DNA of 64,000 nucleotides, taken from NCBI RefSeq assembly GCF_000019785.1, contig NC_010524.1, forward strand, positions 1,426,001-1,490,000, written 5' to 3'. The translations under genes were made by a program, and so were the position numbers. Source of the stretch: Leptothrix cholodnii SP-6. Lineage in GTDB: Bacteria > Pseudomonadota > Gammaproteobacteria > Burkholderiales > Burkholderiaceae_C. The notes under the pieces were generated by a model. The model was not told the DNA's origin, did not search any database, and saw nothing but the letters and a program-made list of their open reading frames with translations. Of the stretch, positions 16,361 to 26,820 are shown piece after piece (position 1 is the first letter of the stretch; the number at the start of each line of letters is the position of its first letter).

Positions 16361-17468
16361 CGCCGCGGTGCCGGGCATCGAGCTGCGGCTCGCCATCGGT
16401 CGGCCCGGCTTCCGGCTCGATGTCGACCTGGCCTTGCCGGGGCGCGGCATCACCGCCTTGTTCGGGCCGTCGGGCTGCGGCAAGACCACGGTGCTGCGCG
16501 CGCTGGCCGGGCTGGAGCGGGCGCAGGGCCGGGTGGTGATCGCCGGCGAGGTCTGGCAGGACGACGCCACCGGTGTCTTCATGCCCACCCACCAGCGCCC
16601 GATCGGCTACGTGATCCAGGAGGCGGCGCTGTTTCCGCACCTCGACGTGCAGCGCAACCTGGTCTACGGCCGGCGCCGCATCGCCGCCGACCATCGCAAG
16701 ATCGCGCTGGAGCAGGCGGTGGAGTTGCTCGGCATCGGCCACCTGCTGACGCGCAAGCCGGCCACGCTGTCGGGCGGTGAACGCCAGCGCGTGGCGATCG
16801 CCCGTGCCCTGCTCACCAGCCCGCGGCTGCTGCTGATGGACGAGCCGCTGGCCGCGCTCGACGCCTCACGCAAGGCCGAGATCCTGCCGTACCTGGAGCG
16901 GCTGCACGGCGAGCTGGCGATGCCGATCGTCTACGTCACGCATGCGATGGACGAGGTGGCGCGCCTGGCCGATCACCTGGTGCTGATGCGCGCCGGCAGC
17001 GTGCTGGCGGCGGGCCCCTTGTCCGAGCTGCTGGCTCGCACCGACCTGCCGCTGGCGCAGGCCGACGATGCCGGCGTCGTCATCGACGCGGTCGTCGCCG
17101 CGCACGATGCGCCCTATCACCTGACCCGGTTGCAGCTGCCCGCTGGCGGCCTGTGGATCGGCCTGGTCGACAAGCCGCCGGGCGCGCGTGTGCGAGCCCG
17201 CGTGCTGGCGCGCGACGTCAGCGTGGTGTGCGAGCCGCCGCAGGCCAGCAGCATCCTCAACGTGCTGCCGGTCACGCTCGAACACCTGCAGGCCGACGCG
17301 GGCACGGCCACCTTGCGGCTGCTGATCGGCCACATCGAGCCCGGCGCCGATGCCACCGGCGCCACCCGCCTGCTGGCCCGCATCACGCGCCGATCGAGCG
17401 AGGCGCTGCGCCTGCATCCGGGCGCGCACCTGTACGCGCAGATCAAGGGTGTGGCGTTGATGCGCTGA
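16344..17468 (+). CDS. modC: ModC, molybdate ABC transporter ATPase
   Basis: 374-residue ATPase. Walker A (GPSGCGKTT), ABC signature (LSGGERQRVAIARALL) and Walker B (LLLMDEPLAALD) are complete. The C-terminal 70 residues form a Mop/TOBE domain that binds molybdate in the family. It is the last gene of the nifN operon and converges with a small minus-strand gene, with 2 bases between their stops. Confidence 0.95.
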   Translation: MARPADAAVPGIELRLAIGRPGFRLDVDLALPGRGITALFGPSGCGKTTVLRALAGLERAQGRVVIAGEVWQDDATGVFMPTHQRPIGYVIQEAALFPHLDVQRNLVYGRRRIAADHRKIALEQAVELLGIGHLLTRKPATLSGGERQRVAIARALLTSPRLLLMDEPLAALDASRKAEILPYLERLHGELAMPIVYVTHAMDEVARLADHLVLMRAGSVLAAGPLSELLARTDLPLAQADDAGVVIDAVVAAHDAPYHLTRLQLPAGGLWIGLVDKPPGARVRARVLARDVSVVCEPPQASSILNVLPVTLEHLQADAGTATLRLLIGHIEPGADATGATRLLARITRRSSEALRLHPGAHLYAQIKGVALMR

Positions 17469-17470
17469 GT

Positions 17471-17689
17471 TCAGTGCAGATCGGTCGGGAGCACGGCGGG
17501 CGCCGCGTATTCGCGTCCGACCAGCGCCCTGGCGCGCAGGTAGGACAGGCGCACACGTTCAGTCATCGCATCGAGATCGACATGCCCCTGGGCATCACAC
17601 GGGAAACTCACGGCCCGGCCAGTCTGGAACAGCGACTGGAAGCGGATCTCGAAGCCGGTCGAGCAGACGGTGACGGTCATGGAACTCAT
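17471..17689 (-). CDS. Conserved small protein of unknown function
   Basis: 72 residues, opposite to its neighbours. The ATG at 17689 has a perfect AAGGAGG five bases upstream, strong evidence that it is translated. The sequence (STGFEIRFQSLF, FPCDAQGHVDLD, YLRARALVGREYAAP) looks like a small conserved protein I recall from other Burkholderiales without a known function. It has no signal peptide or membrane segment and a pair of Cys residues. It sits between modC and the iscS control region. Confidence 0.75.
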   Translation of the reverse strand: MSSMTVTVCSTGFEIRFQSLFQTGRAVSFPCDAQGHVDLDAMTERVRLSYLRARALVGREYAAPAVLPTDLH

Positions 17690-17859
17690 GATGGCCTCCT
17701 TGTAGCGAATCATGATCACCGGCGCGGTATGCGTCGTTTCAAGCCCTCGGTTCGGCTGAGCCGAGGCTCCTGTTTAACGCAGATTTGAAACCATTCGTTG
17801 ACGCATGACAGCTGTCGTGTCCGGGTGGGTGAACATGAGCTGTTCGGATGATGTAGGCG

Positions 17860-17875
17860 TGGCTCGGAAGATGCA
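17860..17875 (+). promoter_or_regulatory. Alternative sigma-54-like element far upstream of iscS
   Basis: TGGCTC-N5-ATGCA with GG and GC correctly 12 bases apart, but it would leave a 213-base leader. Kept as an alternative to the nearer site. Confidence 0.3.
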
Positions 17876-17936
17876 GGGCGCAGTCGCCTCGCGGGTGTCG
17901 GCCCCTGCGTCAGGGTTGCGACAAAACCGACAGCCT

Positions 17937-17952
17937 TGTCGACACCTTCACC
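17937..17952 (+). promoter_or_regulatory. Candidate NifA upstream activator site for iscS
   Basis: TGT-N10-ACC, one mismatch from consensus, ending 93 bases before the nearer -24 element. Confidence 0.35.
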
Positions 17953-18045
17953 ACGCGGCCGGTGGCCCGTCCTGCCGCCTCTGAAATGCGCCAAGTGCCT
18001 GATCGCAGGCTGTTTTTCTGCACTGCAGCTCACGCTGAGAGCCAT

Positions 18046-18061
18046 TGGCACGGTCCTTGAG
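18046..18061 (+). promoter_or_regulatory. Probable sigma-54 promoter of the isc-type operon
   Basis: TGGCAC-N5-TTGAG: a perfect -24 half and correct spacing, but the -12 dinucleotide is GA instead of GC. Predicted start near 18072 leaves a 27-base leader, like the other nif promoters here. Confidence 0.5.
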
Positions 18062-18098
18062 ATGCCTACGTCAAAGCCCCCTTTGACGGAGTCGAGCG

Positions 18099-19325
18099 AT
18101 GGACCTGAAGCAGCCGGATGCCAAACCGATCTACCTGGACTACGCCGCGACCACGCCGGTCGATCCCCGGGTGGTGCACGCGATGCTGCCGTTCCTCTAC
18201 GAGAACTTCGGCAACCCCGCCTCGCGCAGCCACGCCTACGGCTGGGCCGCCGAAGAGGCGGTCGAGATCGCCCGCGAACACGTCGCCCGCCTGATCGGCG
18301 CCGACCCGCGCGAGATCGTCTGGACCTCGGGTGCGACCGAATCGAACAACCTCGCCATCAAGGGCGCGGCGCAGTTCTACGCAGCCAAGGGCCGGCACCT
18401 GATCACCGTCAAGACCGAGCACAAGGCGGTGCTCGACACGATGCGTGAACTCGAGCGCAGCGGCTTCGAGGTCACCTACCTCGACGTGATGGAAGACGGA
18501 CTGATCGACCTCGAGGTGCTGAAGGCGGCGATCCGCCCCGACACCCTCCTGGTCTCGGTCATGTACGTCAACAACGAGATCGGCGTGATCCAGGACATCC
18601 CGGCGATCGGCGCGCTGTGCCGCAATCGGGGCGTCCTGTTCCATGTGGATGCGGCGCAGGCCAGCGGCAAGGTGGCGATCGATCTCGCCACGCTGCCGAT
18701 CGACCTGATGAGCCTGTCGGCGCACAAGACCTACGGCCCCAAGGGCGTCGGTGCGCTGTACGTTCGGCGCAAGCCGCGGGTGCGCATCGAGGCGCAGATC
18801 CACGGTGGCGGCCACGAACGCGGCATGCGCTCGGGCACGCTGCCCACGCACCAGATCGTCGGCATGGGCGAGGCCTACCGGCTGGCGCGTGACTTCATGG
18901 GTGCCGAGAACGAACGCATCCGCGGCCTGCGTGACCGCCTGCTGGCGGGCCTGCAGGCGATCCCCGAGGTGCGCATCAACGGCCACCTCGAGCAGCGCGT
19001 GCCGCACAACCTCAACATCAGCTTCACCTTCGTCGAAGGCGAGTCGCTGCTGATGGGCATGAAGGGCATCGCGGTGTCGTCCGGCTCGGCCTGCACCAGC
19101 GCCAGCCTGGAGCCCAGCTACGTGCTGCGTGCGCTCGGCCTGTCCGACGAGGTGGCGCACAGCTCGGTGCGTTTCTCGGTCGGCCGCTTCAGCAGCGAGC
19201 AGGACATCGACACCGCGATCGCCAAGGTCAAGCACACCGTCGAGCGCCTGCGCGACCTGAGCCCGCTGTGGGACATGCACTGCGCCGGCATCGACATCCG
19301 CACCGTGCAATGGGCTGAACACTGA
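18099..19325 (+). CDS. iscS: Cysteine desulfurase, IscS type, in the nif region
   Basis: PLP enzyme that frees sulfur from cysteine for Fe-S assembly; 408 residues. The PLP lysine is Lys210 ([10 protein letters not shown]) and the sulfur-carrying Cys is Cys332 ([10 protein letters not shown]). The C-terminus ([11 protein letters not shown]) is that of IscS rather than NifS, so I do not call it nifS. It heads iscS-iscU-erpA-like-iscA-hscA-fdx. The probable sigma-54 promoter and the location suggest a copy dedicated to nitrogenase clusters, with a housekeeping copy elsewhere. Confidence 0.92.
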   Translation: MDLKQPDAKPIYLDYAATTPVDPRVVHAMLPFLYENFGNPASRSHAYGWAAEEAVEIAREHVARLIGADPREIVWTSGATESNNLAIKGAAQFYAAKGRHLITVKTEHKAVLDTMRELERSGFEVTYLDVMEDGLIDLEVLKAAIRPDTLLVSVMYVNNEIGVIQDIPAIGALCRNRGVLFHVDAAQASGKVAIDLATLPIDLMSLSAHKTYGPKGVGALYVRRKPRVRIEAQIHGGGHERGMRSGTLPTHQIVGMGEAYRLARDFMGAENERIRGLRDRLLAGLQAIPEVRINGHLEQRVPHNLNISFTFVEGESLLMGMKGIAVSSGSACTSASLEPSYVLRALGLSDEVAHSSVRFSVGRFSSEQDIDTAIAKVKHTVERLRDLSPLWDMHCAGIDIRTVQWAEH

Positions 19326-19379
19326 TCCCGATCCTTCTTTCCATTCACTGGCTCATGGCATGAGCCTGAGGAACCCCAA

Positions 19380-19808
19380 ATGGCCTACAGCGACAAAGTC
19401 ATCGAACACTACGAAAACCCGCGCAACGTCGGTGGCTTCACGGCCGAAGACGATGACGTCGGCACCGGCATGGTCGGCGCGCCGGCCTGCGGCGACGTGA
19501 TGAAGCTGCAGATCAAGGTCAACCCGCTCACCGGGATGATCGAGGACGCCAAGTTCAAGACCTACGGCTGCGGCTCGGCGATCGCCTCGTCGTCGCTCGT
19601 GACCGAGTGGGTCAAGGGCAAGACGCTCGACCAGGCGCTGGCGATCAAGAACACGGCCATCGCCGAAGAGCTGGCGCTGCCGCCGGTGAAGATTCACTGC
19701 TCGATCCTGGCCGAAGACGCGATCAAGGCGGCGGTGGCCGACTACCGCCACCGCCACGACGCCCACATCGAGCAGCCCGCCTGCAGCCCGGCCAAGGCCG
19801 CGGCCTGA
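19380..19808 (+). CDS. iscU: IscU, Fe-S cluster scaffold
   Basis: 142-residue scaffold with the three ligands Cys37, Cys64 and Cys107 and Asp39. The HscA recognition motif LPPVK (100-104) is present, which agrees with hscA in the same operon. It has the IscU form only; the long NifU with ferredoxin and Nfu domains is absent. The last dozen residues (QPACSPAKAAA) form a tail with an extra Cys. Confidence 0.94.
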   Translation: MAYSDKVIEHYENPRNVGGFTAEDDDVGTGMVGAPACGDVMKLQIKVNPLTGMIEDAKFKTYGCGSAIASSSLVTEWVKGKTLDQALAIKNTAIAEELALPPVKIHCSILAEDAIKAAVADYRHRHDAHIEQPACSPAKAAA

Positions 19809-19859
19809 GCCTCTCCCGCATCGCTGTCAACGCAAATTTCCTGTTCAGGAGCCCGCACC

Positions 19860-20279
19860 ATGTCCGCTTGCCAATCGCAACCCAACGCCGCCTCTTCCTG
19901 CTCGACCGGTGGCCTGCCGCCGTCGGCACCCTTCGTGCTGCCTGAAGGTGCCACGCCGCTGCGCATCAGCGACGCCGTGATCAGCAAGGTCGGCGCGATG
20001 ATTGCCGAAGAGGGCGACCCCAATCTCAAGCTGCGCATCTTCGTGACCGGCGGCGGCTGCTCGGGTTTCCAGTACGGCTTCGCCTTCGACGAAGAGGCCA
20101 AGGCCGACGACACCTGCGTGGCCGCCGGCGGCATCAACGTGCTGGTCGATGCCTCGAGCATGCAGTACGTGATGGGCGCCGAGATCGACTACGAGGACAG
20201 CCTGGAAGGCTCGCGCTTCGTGATCCGCAATCCGAATGCCGCCAGCACCTGCGGCTGCGGCAGTTCGTTCTCGGTCTGA
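19860..20279 (+). CDS. A-type Fe-S carrier, ErpA-like
   Basis: 139 residues. The A-type core has the three Cys ligands ([11 protein letters not shown] and STCGCGSSF). A Ser/Pro/Cys-containing N-terminal extension of about 35 residues precedes the core, which starts around [11 protein letters not shown]. It resembles ErpA more than IscA. The second A-type protein follows immediately; two in one operon is unusual and may mean separate target proteins. Confidence 0.88.
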   Translation: MSACQSQPNAASSCSTGGLPPSAPFVLPEGATPLRISDAVISKVGAMIAEEGDPNLKLRIFVTGGGCSGFQYGFAFDEEAKADDTCVAAGGINVLVDASSMQYVMGAEIDYEDSLEGSRFVIRNPNAASTCGCGSSFSV

Positions 20280-20292
20280 CCGGGAGGCCGTC

Positions 20293-20616
20293 ATGACTGT
20301 CACCGTCACCCCCAAGGCTGCGCGCCAGATCCGCAAGGCGCTCGATCAGCGCGGCAGCGGCTACGGCCTGCGCGTGGCTGTCAAGACCAGCGGCTGCTCG
20401 GGCTATGCCTACGCGCTCGAATTTGCCGATGCACCCGCGCCCGAAGACCTGAGCTTCGAGAGCGAAGGCGTGTTCGTGCTGGTCGACGCCAAGAGCCTGC
20501 CGATGGTCGACGGCACCCAGCTCGACTGGGTGCGCGACGGCTTGAACGAAGGCTTCCAGTTCAACAACCCGAACGCCTCGGCCACCTGCGGCTGTGGCGA
20601 GAGTTTCACGGTCTGA
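20293..20616 (+). CDS. iscA: IscA, A-type Fe-S carrier
   Basis: 107 residues with the start MTVTVTPKAARQIRKAL, and Cys ligands in SGCSGYAY and TCGCGESF typical of IscA. The ATG at 20293 follows GGGAGG. It lies 13 bases after the ErpA-like gene and 18 before hscA. Confidence 0.93.
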   Translation: MTVTVTPKAARQIRKALDQRGSGYGLRVAVKTSGCSGYAYALEFADAPAPEDLSFESEGVFVLVDAKSLPMVDGTQLDWVRDGLNEGFQFNNPNASATCGCGESFTV

Positions 20617-20634
20617 CAACACACGGGGTATCGC

Positions 20635-22545
<1,911 letters not shown>

Positions 22546-22577
22546 TCTCCGATCGCCCCCACTGGAGCCGCACCGAC

Positions 22578-22961
22578 ATGTCCGCCGCAGAAACCTTCGC
22601 AAGCCCGGCCAAGCCGATCAAGCCGCCCACCACGGTCAAGCTGCTGCCTCACCCCGAGCTGTGCCCGCAAGGCCTCGCGTTCGAGGCCCGCGCCGGCCGC
22701 AAGCTGGTCGATGCGCTGCTCGAACACGGCGTGGCGATCGAACATGCCTGCGAGAAGGTCGGCGCCTGCGCCACCTGCCACGTGCATGTGCGCGCCGGTG
22801 GCGAACACCTCGAGCCGGCCGACGACGAAGAAGAGGACCAGCTCGACGCCGCCTGGGGCCTCGACGGCCAGTCGCGCCTGTCGTGCTGCGTCAAGGTTCG
22901 AGGCCCGGCGCTGGTGATCGAGTTGCCGCGTTACACCAAGAACCACGCACGCGAGAAGTGA
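22578..22961 (+). CDS. fdx: Isc-type 2Fe-2S ferredoxin
   Basis: 127-residue adrenodoxin-like ferredoxin. The ligands are in CEKVGACATCHVH and the fourth in LSCCVKV. It carries an N-terminal extension of about 20 residues compared with housekeeping Fdx. It closes the isc-type operon and is followed by a strong hairpin. It probably supplies electrons for IscU cluster assembly. Confidence 0.92.
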   Translation: MSAAETFASPAKPIKPPTTVKLLPHPELCPQGLAFEARAGRKLVDALLEHGVAIEHACEKVGACATCHVHVRAGGEHLEPADDEEEDQLDAAWGLDGQSRLSCCVKVRGPALVIELPRYTKNHAREK

Positions 22962-22984
22962 CGCACCGAGTCGCGTTGCGCAAC

Positions 22985-23012
22985 CAGAAGACGGCCTGCG
23001 GGCCGTCTTCTG
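22985..23012 (+). terminator. Hairpin after fdx, likely terminator of the isc operon
   Basis: A 12-bp perfect stem (22985-22996 with 23001-23012) and a TGCG loop, 23 bases after the fdx stop. The T-tract is poor (GCTTGG), so termination may be partial or Rho-aided. Confidence 0.65.
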
Positions 23013-23036
23013 CTTGGTGGCGCCGGGCGGTCGGCC

Positions 23037-23052
23037 TGTCGAGAAACGAACA
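23037..23052 (+). promoter_or_regulatory. NifA upstream activator site for nifV
   Basis: Exact TGT-N10-ACA match (TGT at 23037, ACA at 23050), 89 bases before the -24 element. The best NifA site in the window. Confidence 0.75.
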
Positions 23053-23112
23053 ATCGATACAGCCCGCAGATGGCCTTGGCCGCACGCTGACGTTGGAAAC
23101 AAAAGTCTTTGT

Positions 23113-23125
23113 TTTCAATGACTTG
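23113..23125 (+). promoter_or_regulatory. Candidate IHF site in nifV promoter
   Basis: TTTCAA-N4-TTG, one mismatch from WATCAA-N4-TTR, placed between the NifA site and the sigma-54 element, where IHF bends DNA in nif promoters. Confidence 0.4.
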
Positions 23126-23141
23126 GCGTGTTCATGTGACA

Positions 23142-23157
23142 TGGCACACGGCTTGCG
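23142..23157 (+). promoter_or_regulatory. Sigma-54 -24/-12 promoter of nifVW-fixABCX
   Basis: TGGCAC-N5-TTGCG, near-perfect, with GG and GC 12 bases apart. Transcription should begin near 23168, 21 bases before nifV. Confidence 0.85.
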
Positions 23158-23188
23158 AAAGACGGTGTGACAACCCCCGGAGCCTGCG

Positions 23189-24343
23189 ATGTACGCCCCC
23201 ACCCATTTGCCGTTCACCCTCAACGACACGACGTTGCGCGACGGCGAGCAGACCGCGGGCGTGGCCTTCACGGATCAGGAAAAGCTCGCCATCGCACGCG
23301 CCCTCGACCTGGCCGGCGTGCCCGAGATGGAGGTCGGCGCCGCGGCGATGGGCGAGGCCGAGATCGACCTGATCCGCGCCATCACGCAGTCGGGCCTGAA
23401 GGCGCGCACGATGGTGTGGGCGCGCATGTCCGAGCTCGACCTGCGGTCGGCCGCACGCTGTGGTGCGGATCTCGTGCATCTGGCCGTGCCGGTGTCGGAC
23501 CTGCAGATCGAACGCAAGCTCGGCCGCGATCGCGGCTGGGTGCTGGGCATGGTGCAGCGCTGCGTCAGCGCCGCGCGCGATGCCGGCCTGACCCCGAGCG
23601 TCGGCCTCGAAGACGCCTCACGCGCCGACCGAGGCTTTCTGGCGCGAGTCGCCGACACGGCCCAGGCCGCGGGCGCGGTGCGCGTGCGCTATGCCGACAC
23701 GCTCGGCATCCTCGATCCGTTCGGCACCTTCGATCGCATCGGCGAACTGCGTCGCAGCACCGATCTCGAGATCGAGATCCACGCCCACAACGACCTTGGC
23801 CTGGCCACGGCCAACACGCTGGCGGCCTTTCGCGCCGGCGCCACGCATGCGAGCACGACGGTCAACGGCCTGGGCGAGCGCGCCGGCAACGCCGCGCTCG
23901 AGGAGATCGTGATGGCGCTGCGCCACCTGCACGGTGTCGAGTCGGGCGTCGACAGCCGTGCGCTGCCGCACTTGTCCGCGCTGGTGGCCCAGGCCGCCGG
24001 GCGGCCGGTGGCTGCGGGCAAGTGCATCGTCGGCGACGCGGTGTTCTGGCACGAGTCGGGCATCCACGTCGACGGCCTGCTGAAGGACCGCCGCAACTAC
24101 GAGAGCTTCGACCCCGCCGAGCTCGGCCGCAGCCATCGCTTCGTGCTGGGCAAGCACTCGGGCTCGGCCGGCGTGCGCGCCGCCTGCGAGCGCCTGGGCC
24201 TGCCGATGCCCGACGACACCGCCGCGCCGCGCCTGCTGGCGCGCATCCGCGCCCACGCGGTCGACACCAAACGCGAGCCCAGCGACGCCGAGTTGCGGGG
24301 CCTGTATTTCGACGTTCTGCCACGGGCCCGACTGGCGGCCTGA
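23189..24343 (+). CDS. nifV: NifV, homocitrate synthase
   Basis: Condenses acetyl-CoA and 2-oxoglutarate to homocitrate, the organic ligand of FeMo-co; 384 residues. Motifs of the DRE-TIM metallolyase family are present: [12 protein letters not shown] at the N-terminus, [12 protein letters not shown] (metal-binding HxH) and [13 protein letters not shown]. The C-terminal part is the short NifV type without a LeuA regulatory domain. First gene of a nifV-nifW-fixABCX run behind a strong nif promoter. Confidence 0.96.
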   Translation: MYAPTHLPFTLNDTTLRDGEQTAGVAFTDQEKLAIARALDLAGVPEMEVGAAAMGEAEIDLIRAITQSGLKARTMVWARMSELDLRSAARCGADLVHLAVPVSDLQIERKLGRDRGWVLGMVQRCVSAARDAGLTPSVGLEDASRADRGFLARVADTAQAAGAVRVRYADTLGILDPFGTFDRIGELRRSTDLEIEIHAHNDLGLATANTLAAFRAGATHASTTVNGLGERAGNAALEEIVMALRHLHGVESGVDSRALPHLSALVAQAAGRPVAAGKCIVGDAVFWHESGIHVDGLLKDRRNYESFDPAELGRSHRFVLGKHSGSAGVRAACERLGLPMPDDTAAPRLLARIRAHAVDTKREPSDAELRGLYFDVLPRARLAA

Positions 24344-24384
24344 TCACGCCCCCTGACCTCGATCAACCCTGCACGGAGCCAACG

Positions 24385-24750
24385 ATGGACGACCTGACCA
24401 CACGCCTCAAGGCCCTCTCGAGCGCCAACGAGTTTCTCGAATTCTTCGGCATCGCCTACGAGGAGCGGGTGGTGCACGTGAACCGCCTGCACATCCTCAA
24501 GCGCTTCTACCAGTACCTGCACCGCGCCGAGGGGCTGGCCGGGTTGGACGACGTCGAGATGTTCCGCCGCTACCGCGAACTGCTGGCGCAGGCCTACCAG
24601 GACTTCACCACTTCGACGGCGGTCAAGGAGAAGGTCTTCAAGGTCTTCCAGGACGCCGATGGCCAGGGCCATGTATCGGTCACCAGCCTGCGCGACAGCC
24701 TGGCCGAACGCCGCAAGAGCGCCGGTGGCCCCGAGCTGCGCGCGGCCTGA
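24385..24750 (+). CDS. nifW: NifW, nitrogenase protection/assembly protein
   Basis: 121 residues matching NifW: LKALSSANEFLEFFGIAYEERVVHVNRLHILKRF-type N-terminal half, split here only for length. The family binds apo-NifDK and is thought to help protect or mature it. It lies between nifV and fixA with GGAGCC before the ATG. Confidence 0.93.
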   Translation: MDDLTTRLKALSSANEFLEFFGIAYEERVVHVNRLHILKRFYQYLHRAEGLAGLDDVEMFRRYRELLAQAYQDFTTSTAVKEKVFKVFQDADGQGHVSVTSLRDSLAERRKSAGGPELRAA

Positions 24751-24796
24751 GCCCGACCCCACGACAAGACCCACCGATCCCTCAGGAGAACCCAGC

Positions 24797-25648
24797 ATGC
24801 ACATCGTCGTCTGCATCAAGCAGGTGCCCGATTCCGCCCAGATCCGCGTGCACCCGGTGACCAACACCATCATGCGCCAGGGCGTGCCGGCGATCGTCAA
24901 CCCCTACGACCTGTTCGCGCTCGAAGAAGCGCTGCGGCTCAAGGACCAGTTCGGCGGCCGCGTCACGATGCTGTGCATGGGCCCGCCGCAGGCCGAGGAC
25001 GCTTTGCGCAAGTGCATCAGCTTCGGCGCCACCGATGCCATCCTCGTCACCGACCGTGCCTTCGCCGGTGCCGACACGCTGGCCACCTCGTATGCGCTGG
25101 CCGCGGCGATCCGCAAGATCGGCCAGGAGCAGGCGGTCGACCTGATCTTCACCGGCAAGCAGACCATCGACGGCGACACGGCCCAGGTCGGCCCCGGCGT
25201 CGCCAAACGGCTGGGCCTGAACCTGCTGACCTACGTCAGCAAGATCAACGAGCTGGATCTGGACGGCCGCACCATCACCGTGGAGCGCCGCGCCGAGGGC
25301 GGCGTGCAGCGCCTGAAGACCACGCTGCCCAGCCTGATCACGATGCTCGAAGGTACCAACGAGATGCGCTTCGCCACCATGGACGACATGCTGCGCGCCG
25401 CGCGGGTGCCTTGCGCCAAGTGGAACAAGGACGACGCCGGCATCGAGGACGTCAGCAAGATCGGCCTGAAGGGCAGCCCCACCATCGTCAGCAAGGTGTT
25501 CGCGCCCAAGGCGCGCAAGGAACGCGCCGACATGCAGGAGGTGGGCGATGGCGCCAGCGTCAACGACGCGTGCCTGAACCTGCTGCAGAAGATCTTCACC
25601 ACCCACCCGACGCTTGAACAAGAAACCGTCGAGCGCCTGAGCGCCTGA
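24797..25648 (+). CDS. fixA: FixA, electron-bifurcating flavoprotein beta subunit
   Basis: 283 residues, EtfB-like. FixABCX oxidises NADH and splits electrons between quinone and ferredoxin/flavodoxin, giving low-potential electrons for nitrogenase. The N-terminus HIVVCIKQVPDS and the TGKQTIDGDTAQVGP segment are typical. An AGGAG precedes the ATG at 24797. Confidence 0.95.
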   Translation: MHIVVCIKQVPDSAQIRVHPVTNTIMRQGVPAIVNPYDLFALEEALRLKDQFGGRVTMLCMGPPQAEDALRKCISFGATDAILVTDRAFAGADTLATSYALAAAIRKIGQEQAVDLIFTGKQTIDGDTAQVGPGVAKRLGLNLLTYVSKINELDLDGRTITVERRAEGGVQRLKTTLPSLITMLEGTNEMRFATMDDMLRAARVPCAKWNKDDAGIEDVSKIGLKGSPTIVSKVFAPKARKERADMQEVGDGASVNDACLNLLQKIFTTHPTLEQETVERLSA

Positions 25649-25677
25649 GCCCCGCCCCCATCCAGAGGAGAAGACAC

Positions 25678-26802
25678 ATGGCCGAATCCAACAAGCCTGC
25701 GATGGCCAACGCCGCCGCCGCAGGCGCCGCAAAGACAGCGGGCCGCAGTGGCCGGAGCACCGAACTGCCCGAGCACCTGAAGGTCTACAAGGGCGTGTGG
25801 GTGTTCATCGAACACGACCGTGGCCAGGTGCACAGCGTGAGCTGGGAGCTGATGGGCGAGGCCCGCAAGCTGGCCGACAAGCTGGGCGTGGAGGTGAGCG
25901 GCGTGCTGATGGGCGGCCCGGCCGACAAGCTCGAAGACTACGCCCGCGAAGCCTATGTCTACGGCGCCGATCACTGCTACGTCATGCGTGACCCGGCGCT
26001 GCAGGGCTATCGCAACGAGCCCTTCACCAAGGGCCTGACCGACCTGGTGAACAAGCACCAGCCCGAGATCATGCTGCTGGGCGCCACCACCATGGGCCGC
26101 GACCTGGCCGGCTCGGTGGCCACCACGCTGGGCACCGGCCTGACGGCCGACTGCACCGAGCTCAACATCGACGGCCGGGCTCTGGCCGCCACGCGCCCGA
26201 CCTTCGGCGGCAGCCTGCTGTGCACGATCATGACGCTGGCCTACCGGCCGCAGATGGCCACGATGCGCCCGCGCACCGCGCCCATGCCCAGGCGCGACGA
26301 GAGCCGCAGCGGCAGCATCTCCACGATGGCGCTGGGCATGATCGAGACCGACATCGTCACCAAGCTGCTGGCGTTCATCCCCGACGCCAACCGCAACACG
26401 GTGAACCTGGCCTATGCCGACATCATCATCACGGCCGGCAAGGGCTTGAAGAACGCCGACAACTGCCGGCTGGTGTGGGACCTGGCCCGCGTGCTGGGCG
26501 CCGAGGTGGGCGCCACTCGCGCCGTCACCCAGGCCGGCTGGATGGACGCCGAGCGCCAGGTAGGCCAGACCGGCAAGACCGTGCGGCCCAAGCTCTACAT
26601 CGCCGCGGGCGTCAGCGGTGCCATTCAGCACCGCGTGGGCATGGAGAGCAGCGACATCATCGTCGCGATCAACACCGACCCCCATGCACCGATCTTCGAC
26701 TTCGCTCACCACGGCATCGTCGGCAACGCGATGCAGGTGCTGCCGGTGCTCACCGAGCAGTTCAGGTCCTACCTGGACAAGCGCATCCGCAAAGTAGCCT
26801 GA
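25678..26802 (+). CDS. fixB: FixB, electron-bifurcating flavoprotein alpha subunit
   Basis: 374 residues, EtfA-like. The first 35 residues are an Ala-rich extension; the Etf fold begins near KGVWVFIEHDRGQ. The C-terminal FAD domain has VGQTGKTVRPKLYIAAGVSG and NTDPHAPIFDFAHHGIVG. It forms the bifurcating heterodimer with FixA. Confidence 0.95.
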   Translation: MAESNKPAMANAAAAGAAKTAGRSGRSTELPEHLKVYKGVWVFIEHDRGQVHSVSWELMGEARKLADKLGVEVSGVLMGGPADKLEDYAREAYVYGADHCYVMRDPALQGYRNEPFTKGLTDLVNKHQPEIMLLGATTMGRDLAGSVATTLGTGLTADCTELNIDGRALAATRPTFGGSLLCTIMTLAYRPQMATMRPRTAPMPRRDESRSGSISTMALGMIETDIVTKLLAFIPDANRNTVNLAYADIIITAGKGLKNADNCRLVWDLARVLGAEVGATRAVTQAGWMDAERQVGQTGKTVRPKLYIAAGVSGAIQHRVGMESSDIIVAINTDPHAPIFDFAHHGIVGNAMQVLPVLTEQFRSYLDKRIRKVA

Positions 26803-26820
26803 TCTGAAGGAGCAACAACC

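Larger units (their letters stand above)
17690..18098. other. Control region between the small protein gene and iscS
   Basis: 409 bases without a supportable gene. It holds two candidate sigma-54 elements and a degenerate NifA site (listed), plus a short hairpin (TCGGCT-G-AGCCGA, 17752-17764). Pyrimidine-rich stretches near 18010 show nothing further. Confidence 0.6.

Noticed and set aside
17906..17935. TGT-N12-ACA pairs near nifN and iscS as NifA sites
   Set aside because: NifA sites need N10 (sometimes N11); the N12 pairs do not fit and are probably chance.
18099..19325. Calling this gene nifS
   Set aside because: C-terminus and neighbours (iscU with LPPVK, hscA, fdx) are those of IscS; no long NifU is present.
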